DNA of 64,000 nt from Rhodocyclaceae bacterium (GTDB taxonomy: Bacteria; Pseudomonadota; Gammaproteobacteria; Burkholderiales; Rhodocyclaceae), in assembly GCA_023230455.1 (NCBI GenBank), contig JALNXH010000009.1, positions 73,419-137,418 of the forward strand. The letters are read 5' to 3'. Shown piece after piece: positions 43,960 to 53,178 of this stretch. Each line of letters begins with the position of its first letter. Position 1 is the stretch's first letter. The translations under genes and the position numbers were made by a program. The notes beneath the pieces are model-generated. The model was not told the origin of the DNA, made no database searches, and saw nothing but the letters and a program-made list of their open reading frames with translations.

Positions 43960-44991
43960 ATGACATCCAGACGCGCGAACCCGCGCTCAACCGTCGCAAT
44001 CGGCTTCGTAACCGGCATGCTATCGGGACTTTCACCGTCTTCGAGGGTACGGGACGAACTACTGCGTGATGCAGGAATTGCCATTCAGATGATGGCCGAC
44101 CCGGAAGCGCGGATTCCGGTGGCGCGCTATGCCAGCTTATACCGCCTGCTCACCGAGCGCATCAATGACGAGGGCTTTGCCCTGTTTTCCCGCCCGGTGC
44201 GCCGCGGCAGTTTCGAATTTCTCTGTCGCGCGGTCCTCTCCTCGGCCGACCTGGACGAAGCGCTGCAACGCGCCGGCCGCTATCTGGGGCTGGTACTCGA
44301 CGACCTCGCCATCGAAATTCGCCGCAGCGAAACCTCGGCACAACTGCATATCCGCCCCACCGCCACCTTTCAGGCAAGCGGCGCCGGCCGCGTATTCGCT
44401 TTCGAATGGCTGTTGCGCCTGATCAATGGACTGGGAGCCTGGCTGATCGCCCGCCCGCTGGCGTTCGACGCAGTGGAATTTCCCTATCCTCAGCCGCCCC
44501 ATGCGTTCGACTACGGACTGGTCTTCGCCCCCCAATACACCTTCGACACACCCGGCCTGGTGGCACATTTCCCGCTCGACTACCTTTTCGCCCCGGTGCG
44601 GCGCGACGAAACCGCGCTACGCCTGTTCCTCAGCGAAGCGCCGGCCAGCATCACCACGCTCTACCGACGCGACCGCGCGGTTTCGCTGCGCGCCCGCGAC
44701 GCGATCCGCGCGGCCCTGCCCGAGCAACGCACACTCCCTGAAGTAGCGCGCATGCTGTTTCTCTCTCCGCGCACCCTGCACCGCCGGCTGGAAGAGGAAG
44801 GCACCACCTTCCGCACCATCCGCGACGGGCTGAGACGCGATCTCGCAATGGAGTGGTTAACCAAGTCGCAACGCCCGCTCGGGCGCATTGCCGCCGACCT
44901 CGGCTTCGCCGATGCCTCCGCCTTCTACCGGGCCTTTACCGGCTGGACGGGAGAAGGCCCGCGGCAATTCCGGCTGCGAACGCGCAGCTAA
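43960..44991 (+). CDS. AraC-type regulator divergent from icmF
   Basis: The 343-residue protein has a C-terminal AraC helix-turn-helix domain (about 235-340, with LPEVARMLFLSPRTLHRRLEE and PLGRIAADLGFADASAFYRAF) and an N-terminal domain like that of OruR/ArgR-type AraC regulators (arabinose-binding-domain-like). Its divergent position suggests control of the icmF operon. The effector may be an acyl-CoA or a free acid; this is inference. No clear ribosome site precedes the ATG at 43960. Confidence 0.9.
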   Translation: MTSRRANPRSTVAIGFVTGMLSGLSPSSRVRDELLRDAGIAIQMMADPEARIPVARYASLYRLLTERINDEGFALFSRPVRRGSFEFLCRAVLSSADLDEALQRAGRYLGLVLDDLAIEIRRSETSAQLHIRPTATFQASGAGRVFAFEWLLRLINGLGAWLIARPLAFDAVEFPYPQPPHAFDYGLVFAPQYTFDTPGLVAHFPLDYLFAPVRRDETALRLFLSEAPASITTLYRRDRAVSLRARDAIRAALPEQRTLPEVARMLFLSPRTLHRRLEEEGTTFRTIRDGLRRDLAMEWLTKSQRPLGRIAADLGFADASAFYRAFTGWTGEGPRQFRLRTRS

Positions 44992-45582
44992 CGAAACCGA
45001 CCTACACCCACCTCCACCCCGCTGATGCAAGCGTTGGGGGGGCGCAGCAGCCCCCCCGAGTACCCCGGATGCAATACCCTAAAATCGCAAAAATACCTTG
45101 TGCGATAAGGTATTGAAGGAAACGGCCCGATCCGCGAGACGGTCGGTTCAGGTCCGAAAACACCGACTCAGCCGGCCTGATGGGCCTTGCAACAGGGCTT
45201 CAAGATTGACAGACACCCGCTCGATGAATATAGTACGTAACCATACGATCTTGATGCATGTCTGCGTTTTACCCGTCGTCGGGAGCAGAGAACCGTCTTC
45301 AAACAGGAAGTTTCCCCTGCATGCCATGAGTCATTCGTCTTCATCACTCGCGCTCCTCATCGGTGCTTCGGATCGGACCGAAGGGTCTGCCGCCGGGCAT
45401 CGCGCGGGTAGATCGACTCGACCCACCGGAAAGATTGTCGTACCGGGGCACCCTGCCCGGGCAATGTTGTTTGACTCCACCAAGGCATACCGCGCAGTGC
45501 AGGAATCCGGATGCAATCCGGACGCACTGCCGTTATGTGCGCTTTCCCATTCCCGCTCCTGGAAAGGACCAAGGTACTACCA
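44992..45582 (+). other. 591-base gap with one inverted repeat; no convincing gene
   Basis: A G7/C7 hairpin (45036-45057, loop GCAGCA between a C-G closing pair) could end the AraC gene. AATACCTT (45092-45099) and AAGGTATT (45107-45114) form an inverted repeat with a 7-base spacer, a candidate operator for the downstream operon. A 162-codon frame on the plus strand runs through the gap but has no family features and overlaps the next start. A long leader or a small RNA cannot be excluded. Confidence 0.4.
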
Positions 45583-47037
45583 ATGAGTACACCCAAAGAA
45601 AACTTCGGCATTCTCGGTGTCGGCGCCTACCTGCCGCGATTGCGGCTGGACCGAGCGACCGTCGCCGCCAATCACAAGTGGATGGCTCCCGGCCTCAAGG
45701 GCTTGGCCAAGGGCACCCGCACGATGGCCAACTGGGACGAAGACGCGCTGACCATGGCGGTCGAAGCCGGCCGCGCCGCCCTGACGCAGGCACGGCCCGG
45801 CGATATCGCCGCGCTGACCGTGGCCTCCACCACGCTGCCGTTCGATGATCGTTTGAATGCCTCGGTGGTCTGCTCGGCGCTCGCCCTGTCCCACCAGATC
45901 AACGCCATGGACGCCAGCGGCGGCATGCGCGCCGGCTCCAGCGCATTGCTGCGCGCGCTGCAAGCCGGACAGTCGGCCGTAGTGATCGGCACCGAGCGGC
46001 GCATCCCGACCCCGGCCAGTACCACCGAACTGAGTTACGGTGACGGCGCTGCTGCCGTCGTCGTCGGCAGCGGTGAACCCGTTGCCGTTCTGCGCGGCGC
46101 GGCCAGTGCCGCCGAGGATTTCATCGACCACTTCCGCGAAGCCGGTCACGACGGCGACTACGGCTGGGAAGAGCGCTGGGTGCGCGAAGAAGGCTACGGC
46201 AAGATCATCCCGCCGGTGGTCAAACGTGCGCTCGAAGCCGCCGGCGTCAAGGCCGAAGAGATCGACCACTTCGTCATGCCGGCGCCGCTGCAAAAGGTCA
46301 ATCAGGTCGTCGCCAAGAAGCTGGGCATCCGTCCGGAAGCGGTCGCCGATGCGCTGTTCGAAGTCTGCGGCGACACCGGTGTCGCCCATCCCCTGCTGAT
46401 GCTGGCCAAGACGCTGGCCGTTGCCGGCCCGGGGCAGACGATTCTGCTCGTCCAGTTCGGTGGCGGCTGCGATGCCCTCGTGCTGCAAACCACCGCCAAG
46501 CAGATTGCCGGCGGCGACCCCGCTTGGCTCGGCGGCGGACGCACCGAAACCAACTACCTCAAGTACCTGTCCTTCACCGGCCAGATCGACCTCGAATGGG
46601 GCATGCGCGCCGAGATGGACAACAAGACCGCGCTTAGCGCCGCCTGGCGTAGCGAAGCCATGGTGCAAGGATTCGTCGCCGGACGTTGCAGCAAGTGCGG
46701 CACGGTTCACTACCCGAGCAGCCGCATCTGCGTCAATCCGGCCTGCGGCGCCACCGATACCCAACAACCGCACCGGCTCACCGACGAGCCGGCGAAGATT
46801 CGTTCCTACACCTGCGACTGGCTCTCCTACAAACAGTGTCCGCCCTTCATGTTCGGCCACGTCGAGTTCGAGACCCAGGCCCGCGTGCTGATGGAATTCA
46901 CTGATTGCGACCCCGGCGAACTGGCCGTCGGCAACCCGCTCGCCATGACTTTCCGCATCAAGGAGGTGGACCCGCTACGCGGCTTCCGCCGCTACTGCTG
47001 GAAAGCCAAGGCACTGCGCCAGAATGGAGGAGCTTGA
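45583..47037 (+). CDS. HMG-CoA-synthase-like protein fused to DUF35 OB-fold/zinc ribbon
   Basis: The 484-residue protein has an N-terminal thiolase-fold, HMG-CoA-synthase/KASIII-like part (about 1-350) and a C-terminal DUF35 part (from about 370) with a zinc ribbon CSKCGTVHYPSSRICVNPAC. In the segment MDASGGMRAGSSAL, where HMG-CoA synthases carry the acylated Cys (as in ACKAGTA), no Cys is seen. The pair with the next thiolase resembles PhlA-PhlB with PhlC of phloroglucinol acetyltransferase and the archaeal thiolase/HMGCS/DUF35 complex. The start is the ATG at 45583; upstream in-frame ATGs lie in non-family sequence. Confidence 0.82.
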   Translation: MSTPKENFGILGVGAYLPRLRLDRATVAANHKWMAPGLKGLAKGTRTMANWDEDALTMAVEAGRAALTQARPGDIAALTVASTTLPFDDRLNASVVCSALALSHQINAMDASGGMRAGSSALLRALQAGQSAVVIGTERRIPTPASTTELSYGDGAAAVVVGSGEPVAVLRGAASAAEDFIDHFREAGHDGDYGWEERWVREEGYGKIIPPVVKRALEAAGVKAEEIDHFVMPAPLQKVNQVVAKKLGIRPEAVADALFEVCGDTGVAHPLLMLAKTLAVAGPGQTILLVQFGGGCDALVLQTTAKQIAGGDPAWLGGGRTETNYLKYLSFTGQIDLEWGMRAEMDNKTALSAAWRSEAMVQGFVAGRCSKCGTVHYPSSRICVNPACGATDTQQPHRLTDEPAKIRSYTCDWLSYKQCPPFMFGHVEFETQARVLMEFTDCDPGELAVGNPLAMTFRIKEVDPLRGFRRYCWKAKALRQNGGA

Positions 47038-47039
47038 TT

Positions 47040-48242
47040 ATGGCCGCTGGAATTCGTGATCGCGTTGCAATTCTTGGCATGGGATGTTCCCGCTTCGGCG
47101 AGCGCTGGTCCGACAACGCCGAAGACCTGATGCTGGAAGCCTTTAACGAGGCCCTCGGCGACGCCGGTATCGAGAAGTCGCAGATCGAAGCCGCCTGGCT
47201 CGGCGTCTGCCTCGAAGAGAACAACGTCGGCAAGACCTCGGGGCCGCTGGCCCAAGGCCTGCGCCTGCCCTACATCGCCGTCTCGCGGGTGGAGAATGCC
47301 TGCGCCACCGGCACCGAAGCACTGCGCGGCGCCGTCTATGCGGTCGCCTCCGGCGCCTGCGACATCGCCCTCGCCCTCGGCGTCGAAAAGCTCAAGGACA
47401 CCGGCTATGGCGGCCTGCCTTCGCGCACCCGCGGCGTGGTCCCCGACCTGTGGCAACCCAACGGTTCGGCCCCCGGCGCGTTCGCCCAACTTGCTGCGGC
47501 CTACCAGGCCAAGTACGGTATCAAGGCGGAAGACCTCAAGCGCGCGATGGCTCATGTCTCGGTGAAGAGCCACGACAACGCGGCGCGCAGCCCGAAGGCC
47601 CACCTGCGCAACAAGATCACCATCGAGGATGTGCTGAAGGCGCAGATGATCGCCGAACCGCTCGGTCTCTACGACTGCTGCGGCGTCAGCGACGGCGCCG
47701 CCTGCGCCATCGTCACCACGCCGGAAATCGCCAAGGCCCTCGGCAAGAAGGACGTGATCACCGTCAAGGCGCTGCAACTCGCCGTTTCGAACGGTGAGGA
47801 AGCCCAGTTCAACAACTGGGACGGCGCCTCGATCAAGACCGCCGAAGTCGCCTCCGTCCGCGCCTACAAGGAAGCTGGAATCACGAATCCGCGCGAAGCC
47901 CTCGACCTGATCGAAGTGCATGACTGCTTCTCGGTGACCGAACTGGTGCTGATGGAAAACCTCGGCCTCAGCGATCCGGGGCGTGCGCCGTTCGACATCC
48001 TCGATGGCCGCTATGACGCCGACGGCGCCATTCCGTGCCAGATCGACGGCGGGCTGAAGTGCTTCGGCCATCCGATCGGCGCCTCCGGCCTGCGTATGGT
48101 GTACGAGATTTACACGCAGTTGCTCGGTCGCGCCGGCGAGCGTCAGCTGAAGGATGTGGATATCGGCCTGACGCAAAATCTGGGCGGTCATCCGCACCAG
48201 AACGTTTGCGCCATTTCGATCATCGGTAGGCTTGGAGCTTGA
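47040..48242 (+). CDS. SCP2-type thiolase, partner of the HMGCS-DUF35 protein
   Basis: The 400-residue protein is a non-decarboxylating SCP2-like thiolase with ENACATGTEAL (acylated Cys), EVHDCFSVTEL, and CFGHPIGASG with the catalytic His. All catalytic residues look intact, unlike the upstream partner. It starts 2 bases after the partner's stop, with GGAGGA upstream, so the two are made together. Likely reactions are acyl transfer, thiolysis of a bulky ketoacyl-CoA, or retro-aldol/retro-Claisen cleavage as in steroid thiolases and aldolases; which one is open. Confidence 0.88.
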   Translation: MAAGIRDRVAILGMGCSRFGERWSDNAEDLMLEAFNEALGDAGIEKSQIEAAWLGVCLEENNVGKTSGPLAQGLRLPYIAVSRVENACATGTEALRGAVYAVASGACDIALALGVEKLKDTGYGGLPSRTRGVVPDLWQPNGSAPGAFAQLAAAYQAKYGIKAEDLKRAMAHVSVKSHDNAARSPKAHLRNKITIEDVLKAQMIAEPLGLYDCCGVSDGAACAIVTTPEIAKALGKKDVITVKALQLAVSNGEEAQFNNWDGASIKTAEVASVRAYKEAGITNPREALDLIEVHDCFSVTELVLMENLGLSDPGRAPFDILDGRYDADGAIPCQIDGGLKCFGHPIGASGLRMVYEIYTQLLGRAGERQLKDVDIGLTQNLGGHPHQNVCAISIIGRLGA

Positions 48243-48276
48243 CGCCGACGGGGTCGGCGTCAAGCTCCAAGCTACC
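48225..48276 (+). terminator. Long hairpin across the thiolase stop codon
   Basis: A 24-bp stem with one bulged G (left arm 48225-48249, right arm 48253-48276, loop GGG) overlaps the stop at 48240-48242. It lacks a U run; it may stabilise the mRNA end or slow the polymerase ahead of the real terminator at 48455. Confidence 0.55.
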
Positions 48277-48454
48277 GGCATAAAGGCCCGCCCCTCCCGA
48301 CCGCCCACGGCCGGCTTTGCACAGCCGGCCGGCTACGGCAGCGCGGAGCAGTGCTCCGCGAAACCCTGCCTACGCCCCCCTCGCGGGGAGGTGATGATCG
48401 GCTCGCTGCGCTCGATGCGATTACACTGCGCGGCCGAATGAAATGAAGCAATCA

Positions 48455-48484
48455 AGCGGGTGACTCAGGTCACCCGCTTTTTTT
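48455..48484 (+). terminator. Intrinsic terminator just before the CoA-transferase gene
   Basis: AGCGGGTGAC (48455-48464), loop TCAG and GTCACCCGCT (48469-48478) form a 10-bp stem followed by an unbroken T run. It ends 12 bases before the ATG of the next gene, so it either ends the upstream operon or works as an attenuator in the leader of the next gene. Confidence 0.88.
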
Positions 48485-48496
48485 CGAGGAGATGCA

Positions 48497-49753
48497 ATGA
48501 ACGCTCGCACCGCAACCCTGCCCGACGTCGTCGCCCTGCTGAAGCCCGGCATGTCGGTTTTCGTACCGGGCATGTCCGGCGAATCGCAGGCTTTTTTCGA
48601 GGCCCTGCAAAGCAACCCGGAAAAAGCCGCCGGGGTGCGTTTTCTCGGTGTGCATTTTCCCGAAATCAACCGCAACGATTACCTCGGCCTGCATCCTCAG
48701 GCCCGCCAGCGCGCCTATTTCATGATGCCGCAGGTGCGCAGTGGCGCACTGGAAGGCCGCGCCGAGCTGATGCCGCTCGACTATCTCGGTACGCTGCGCG
48801 ATGTGAAGCAGCAGCAGGTCGATATGGCGATCGCCCAGGTCAGCCCGCCGGATGCCGACGGCAATATGAGCCTTGGTCTGAACTACGATTTCCTCCCCGC
48901 GGTCTGGCACAACGCACGGATCAAGGTCGCTCACATCAACCCCGGCCTGCTGCGGACGCGAGGCTCGTTCGGCATCAAGGCAGCAGACTGCGACTTCATC
49001 TGCGAAGCCGAATCGAACCTGATCACCTATGACGGCGGCGAACCGAACCAAGAGTTGACCGATATCGCCACGGGCATCGCCGGCATCATGCGCGACGGCG
49101 ACACGTTGCAGGTCGGCATCGGCAAGATGCAGGTGGCGATCATGCGCGGCCTGACCGGCCACCGCCGCCTGCGCATTTACTCCGGCATGGTCACCGAAGC
49201 GGCGCTGCCGCTGATCGACGCTGGCGTGATCGCGGGCGAAGGCGCCATCGAAGCCGGCGTCGCGCTCGGCAACGAGGAACTCTATCGCCGCGTCGGCGAA
49301 GACAAGACCTTCTATTTCCGCCCGGTCAGCGAAACGCACGACATCCGCCGCGTCGCGGCGATCCCGAATTTCGTTTCGGTCAATGCGGCAATCGAGATCG
49401 ATCTGTTCGGCCAGGTCAACTGCGACTCGATCGACGGCAAACTGCTCGCCGGCGTCGGCGGCATGCCGGCCTTTGTACAAGGTGCACAACTGTCGGAAGG
49501 CGGCCGCGCCGCGTTCTGCCTGCCGGCCACCACCGGCCGCGGCAAGGTCAGCCGCATCGTTTCACGCCTCGGCCTCGGCAGCTTCGTCGGTTCGCCGCGC
49601 CATGCCGCGGACGTGGTGGTCACCGAGTTCGGCGTCGCCGAACTGCGCGGCCTGTCGCTGCATGCGCGCGCAGAAAAGCTCATCGAGCTCGCCGCGCCGG
49701 CCTTCCGCGAGGAACTGACGGCGCAGTGGCACGCACTGCGCAGCCGCCTCTGA
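48497..49753 (+). CDS. Acetyl-CoA hydrolase/transferase-family CoA-transferase
   Basis: The 418-residue protein resembles 4-hydroxybutyrate or butyrate:acetyl-CoA CoA-transferases (class I). The catalytic glutamate is probably the one in NAAIEIDLFGQVN, and GVGGMPAFVQGA and VVVTEFGVAELRG are conserved family stretches. It should move CoA between an acyl-CoA and a free acid, activating a substrate without ATP. GGAG lies 7 bases before the ATG. Its neighbours suggest it activates a carboxylic acid entering the pathway; the acid is unknown. Confidence 0.87.
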   Translation: MNARTATLPDVVALLKPGMSVFVPGMSGESQAFFEALQSNPEKAAGVRFLGVHFPEINRNDYLGLHPQARQRAYFMMPQVRSGALEGRAELMPLDYLGTLRDVKQQQVDMAIAQVSPPDADGNMSLGLNYDFLPAVWHNARIKVAHINPGLLRTRGSFGIKAADCDFICEAESNLITYDGGEPNQELTDIATGIAGIMRDGDTLQVGIGKMQVAIMRGLTGHRRLRIYSGMVTEAALPLIDAGVIAGEGAIEAGVALGNEELYRRVGEDKTFYFRPVSETHDIRRVAAIPNFVSVNAAIEIDLFGQVNCDSIDGKLLAGVGGMPAFVQGAQLSEGGRAAFCLPATTGRGKVSRIVSRLGLGSFVGSPRHAADVVVTEFGVAELRGLSLHARAEKLIELAAPAFREELTAQWHALRSRL

Positions 49754-49764
49754 TCGACTCGCGT

Positions 49765-51792
49765 CTAGAGGCTGGCCGCCAGCCTCACGCCCTGATCGAT
49801 GGCGCGGCGGGCATCGATCTCGGCGGCAACGTCGGCGCCGCCGATCAGCGCCACCTGCATGCCTGCGCTGCGCAAGTCGGCTTCAAGGTCGCGCACCGAT
49901 TCCTGCCCAGCGCAGATGACCACCGTATCCACGTCGAGGATCTGCGGCTCACCATTCACCCGGATGTGCAGGCCTGCATCGTCGATGCGTTCGTATTCGA
50001 CCGCAGCGAGCATCTTGACCCCGCGCCGCTTGAGCGTGGCCAGACGAATCCAGCCGGTGGTCTTGGCCAGGCCGGCGCCGTGACGGCCGCTCTTGCGCTG
50101 TAGCAGCCACACCTGCCGCGGCGACGGCTGCGGCCGCGGTGCCACCAAGCCGCCCGCAACCTGGCTGCTTGGATCGACGCCCCACTCGGCAAAAAATGCG
50201 TCGCCCGCGCTGACGCCCGGTTTTTCAACGTGGGTCAGCAACTCCGCCACGTCGAAACCGATGCCGCCGGCGCCGATGATCGCCACACGCGCGCCGGCTG
50301 TCCGACTGCCGTCGATGATTGCGCCATAGCTCGCCACCTTCGCATGATCGATCCCCGCAATTGCCGGAATGCGCGGCACTACGCCGGTGGCGAGAACGAC
50401 AACAGCGGCGCCCGACGCCCGCAAATCGGCGGCGTTGGCACGTTGCCCCAAGCGTAACTTGACGCCTGAAGTCTCGATGCGACGACGATAGTAGTGCAGC
50501 GTGTTGTCGAACTCTTCCTTGCCGGGAATCTTGCGCGCGTAGTTGAACTGTCCGCCGATGGTGTCTGCGGCTTCGTAGAGCGTCACATCGTGGCCCCGCT
50601 CTGCGGCCGTGACGGCGAAAGCCAATCCCGCCGGCCCGGCGCCGACCACGGCGACCTTCTTCCTGTCGACAGCCGGCCTGACGACGATCTCGGTTTCGTG
50701 ACAGGCCAGCGGATTGACCAGGCAGGAACACACGCGGCCGTCGAAAATCTGGTCCAGACAGGCCTGGTTGCAGGCGATGCAGGTATTGATCTCGTCGGCA
50801 CGGCCGGCTTTCGCCTTATTCACGAAATCAGGATCGGCGAGGAAGGGCCGCGCCATCGACACCATGTCCGCGTCGCCGCGGGCCAGCAGCTGCTCGGCGA
50901 CTTCGGGATCGTTGATGCGGTTGGACGCAATCACGGGAATCTTCACCGCCCCCATGAGGCGGTGCGCCACGCCGGAGAAAGCCGCCCGCGGCACCATCGT
51001 GGCGATGGTGGGAATGCGCGCCTCATGCCAGCCGATACCGGTATTGATGATGCTGGCACCGGCCTGCTCGATCAGTTTCGCCAGCTGGACGATTTCCTCC
51101 CACGGGCTGCCCCCTTCGACCAGATCGAGAATCGACAGGCGGAAGATGATGATGAAGTTTTTCCCCACCGCTTCGCGCACGCGGCGCACTGTTTCGACGG
51201 CGAAGCGGAAACGGTTCTCGGCGCTGCCGCCCCACCTGTCCTGGCGCTGATTGGTGCGCAGGGCAACGAACTGATGGATCAGATAACCCTCGGAACCCAT
51301 GATCTCCACACCGTCGTAACCGACCTTTTGCGCCAGTGCGGCGGCGGACGTGTAGTCGGCCATCGTCTGTTCGATCTCCGCCTCGCTCATCGCTCGGGGC
51401 ATGGCTGGGGAGATCGGCGATTGCAGGGCCGAAGGCGCAACGCCATCCGGATGGCGGGCGTAGCGGCCGGCATGCAGCAATTGCAGTGCAATGCGCCCGC
51501 CTGCCGCATGTACGGCATCGGTAATGACCCGATGATGCTCGCCGTCCTGCGCACTCTGGAATGTACCGAAGGTCGGCCAGGTATTTCCCGCCGCATTCGG
51601 CGACAGGCCGCCGGTAACGATCAGGCCGACGCCGCCGCGCGCGCGCGCCGCATAAAATTCGGCCATTCGTGCATAGCCGTTCGGCGCCTCCTCCAGCCCC
51701 GTGTGCATGGAACCCATCAGCACCCGGTTCGGAAGCACGCAGCCGCCCAAATCAAGAGGGGCCATCAAGTGCGGATAATGTTGCGACGCCAT
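49765..51792 (-). CDS. 2,4-dienoyl-CoA reductase-like Fe-S flavoenzyme
   Basis: The 675-residue protein has an old-yellow-enzyme TIM barrel (about 1-370, FMN), a 4Fe-4S cluster region CIACNQACLDQIFDGRVCSC, and C-terminal FAD/NAD-binding domains with GAGPAGLAFAVTAAE. This is the layout of FadH and related enoate reductases (length about 670). It could reduce a conjugated dienoyl-CoA or a cyclic enone. The frame opens at 51891, but MASQHYPHL at 51792 has an AAAGGAAGG site. It is divergent from the AveC-like gene. Confidence 0.9.
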   Translation of the reverse strand: MASQHYPHLMAPLDLGGCVLPNRVLMGSMHTGLEEAPNGYARMAEFYAARARGGVGLIVTGGLSPNAAGNTWPTFGTFQSAQDGEHHRVITDAVHAAGGRIALQLLHAGRYARHPDGVAPSALQSPISPAMPRAMSEAEIEQTMADYTSAAALAQKVGYDGVEIMGSEGYLIHQFVALRTNQRQDRWGGSAENRFRFAVETVRRVREAVGKNFIIIFRLSILDLVEGGSPWEEIVQLAKLIEQAGASIINTGIGWHEARIPTIATMVPRAAFSGVAHRLMGAVKIPVIASNRINDPEVAEQLLARGDADMVSMARPFLADPDFVNKAKAGRADEINTCIACNQACLDQIFDGRVCSCLVNPLACHETEIVVRPAVDRKKVAVVGAGPAGLAFAVTAAERGHDVTLYEAADTIGGQFNYARKIPGKEEFDNTLHYYRRRIETSGVKLRLGQRANAADLRASGAAVVVLATGVVPRIPAIAGIDHAKVASYGAIIDGSRTAGARVAIIGAGGIGFDVAELLTHVEKPGVSAGDAFFAEWGVDPSSQVAGGLVAPRPQPSPRQVWLLQRKSGRHGAGLAKTTGWIRLATLKRRGVKMLAAVEYERIDDAGLHIRVNGEPQILDVDTVVICAGQESVRDLEADLRSAGMQVALIGGADVAAEIDARRAIDQGVRLAASL

Positions 51793-51942
51793 CGCCTTCC
51801 TTTCTCTAAGAGTGGGCAGACCATACTTTAGTCGGGTCGGATTGTCCGGCGTATCGGCTAGCATGACTTGCGTAAAGTAGCTTACTATCAAAAAGCACCT
51901 GCCCGCTCTTGCGGCGCGGGGTCTTTTCGGCGCAGTTTGCGG

Positions 51943-51954
51943 TGATCAAAATCA
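51943..51954. promoter_or_regulatory. FNR/CRP-like half-conserved site
   Basis: TGAT-CAAA-ATCA matches the core of an FNR/Anr-type box (TTGAT-N4-ATCAA), with the outermost base on each side different. It is in the 214-base divergent gap between the FadH-like and AveC-like genes. Confidence 0.3.
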
Positions 51955-52006
51955 TCTCATGCAAGCCGCCGAATTCTGAAAACACAATATATGTGAGGGA
52001 GGTTAA

Positions 52007-53155
52007 ATGGAAGCGACCATTGCAACCAAAAAGCCCGCCGCAACGGCGGATATCAGCGGCCAGGACCAGAGCATCCTGATCAAGAGCTGGTTCACCGTCG
52101 GGTGCATTTCTTTTGCATTCATGTTCTACGTCATTTACCACTGGGTGACGGCGCCCTACTTCGGCCGGACAGTGCTCCCGCCCGGCATCGAGGTACCGCT
52201 CCAGTTCAAGATCGGCGGCCACGCCGTCGAAATCGGCATGGGCATGGTCTGGATCTATTTCATCTACACCCAGATCATCAAGCCGATCCGCGAGTCAGGG
52301 CAACCCAACACGCTGGGTCTTTGCGGCATTGCGTTCTTCTTCGCGATCTTCTGGGATCCGTCGATGAATTTCATCCAGCAGGGTTGCGTCTACAACCCCT
52401 ACCTGTTCAATCTCGGCTTCCTTTCTGCCGAGATTCCGGGCTGGATGAGTCCCAACGCCCACCGCTTGCCCGAGCCCCTGCTGGCGTGGGCGGGTGGTTA
52501 TCCCGGCTTTCTGATCTGGGGCTGTCTCTTCGGTCTGGCCTGCATGCGCTGGACCAAGGCAAAGGCTCCCGGAATCAACAACGTGAAACTCGCGGTCATC
52601 GGTGTTTTCGGCACCATGGTGTTCGACACGGTGCTGGAAATCCTCCTGATCCGGGTCACCGGTATCTACGCCTATCCGGGTTCGATCCGCTCCCTCAGCC
52701 TCTGGGGCGGCCACTGGTACCAGTTTCCGCTCTATGAAGGCCTGCTCTTCGGCGGCTGGTGGGGCCTGGTAACCGTTCTGCTCTACTTCAAGGACGACAA
52801 GGGACTCACCTGGGTTGAACGCGGTGTCGAAAAGATCGACCTGTGCAAGCGCTCGAATTTCTTCAAGGGCATGATGCGTGCGGTCGCTGTCGTCGGCTTC
52901 TGCCAGCTTGTCGAAATCCTCATCTATGTGTTCCCGATGTCGATCATCACGATGAACGCCGATCCCTTCCCCGATGACACACCGGCATTCTTCACCGTCG
53001 GCACCGGCATGTGCGGCCCCGGCACCGGCCAGGCTTGCCCGCGTCCTGACCTGCCGATCCAGCGCCGGATCGACCTGGAGAAATTCAAGGATTCCCCGCG
53101 CGTCACCCATGAGGAAGCCATGCAACGCGTGGCGGATAACTACGGCAAGAAGTAG
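52007..53155 (+). CDS. AveC-family (spirocyclase-like) membrane protein
   Basis: The 382-residue protein has about seven transmembrane segments and matches the AveC family, named for the avermectin protein that has spiroketal cyclase/dehydratase activity. Conserved-looking parts are FWDPSMNFIQQG (about 115-126), SPNAHRLPEPL and GGHWYQFPLYEGLLFGGWWG. A soluble C-terminal tail of about 60 residues ends it. GGGAGG sits 4 bases before the ATG. In non-producers the role of such proteins is unknown; here it lies among catabolic genes and may act on a cyclic or polyketide/isoprenoid substrate. Confidence 0.75.
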   Translation: MEATIATKKPAATADISGQDQSILIKSWFTVGCISFAFMFYVIYHWVTAPYFGRTVLPPGIEVPLQFKIGGHAVEIGMGMVWIYFIYTQIIKPIRESGQPNTLGLCGIAFFFAIFWDPSMNFIQQGCVYNPYLFNLGFLSAEIPGWMSPNAHRLPEPLLAWAGGYPGFLIWGCLFGLACMRWTKAKAPGINNVKLAVIGVFGTMVFDTVLEILLIRVTGIYAYPGSIRSLSLWGGHWYQFPLYEGLLFGGWWGLVTVLLYFKDDKGLTWVERGVEKIDLCKRSNFFKGMMRAVAVVGFCQLVEILIYVFPMSIITMNADPFPDDTPAFFTVGTGMCGPGTGQACPRPDLPIQRRIDLEKFKDSPRVTHEEAMQRVADNYGKK

Positions 53156-53178
53156 GCATCACATCGATCCTCACGAAT

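Noticed and set aside
45098..45586. A 162-codon frame in the gap before the HMGCS-DUF35 gene
   Set aside because: No family features, weak start context and overlap with the next gene's start. Kept only as part of the gap description.
50494..51831. A 445-codon plus-strand frame
   Set aside because: Antisense to the FadH-like gene, which has its Fe-S and FAD motifs intact.
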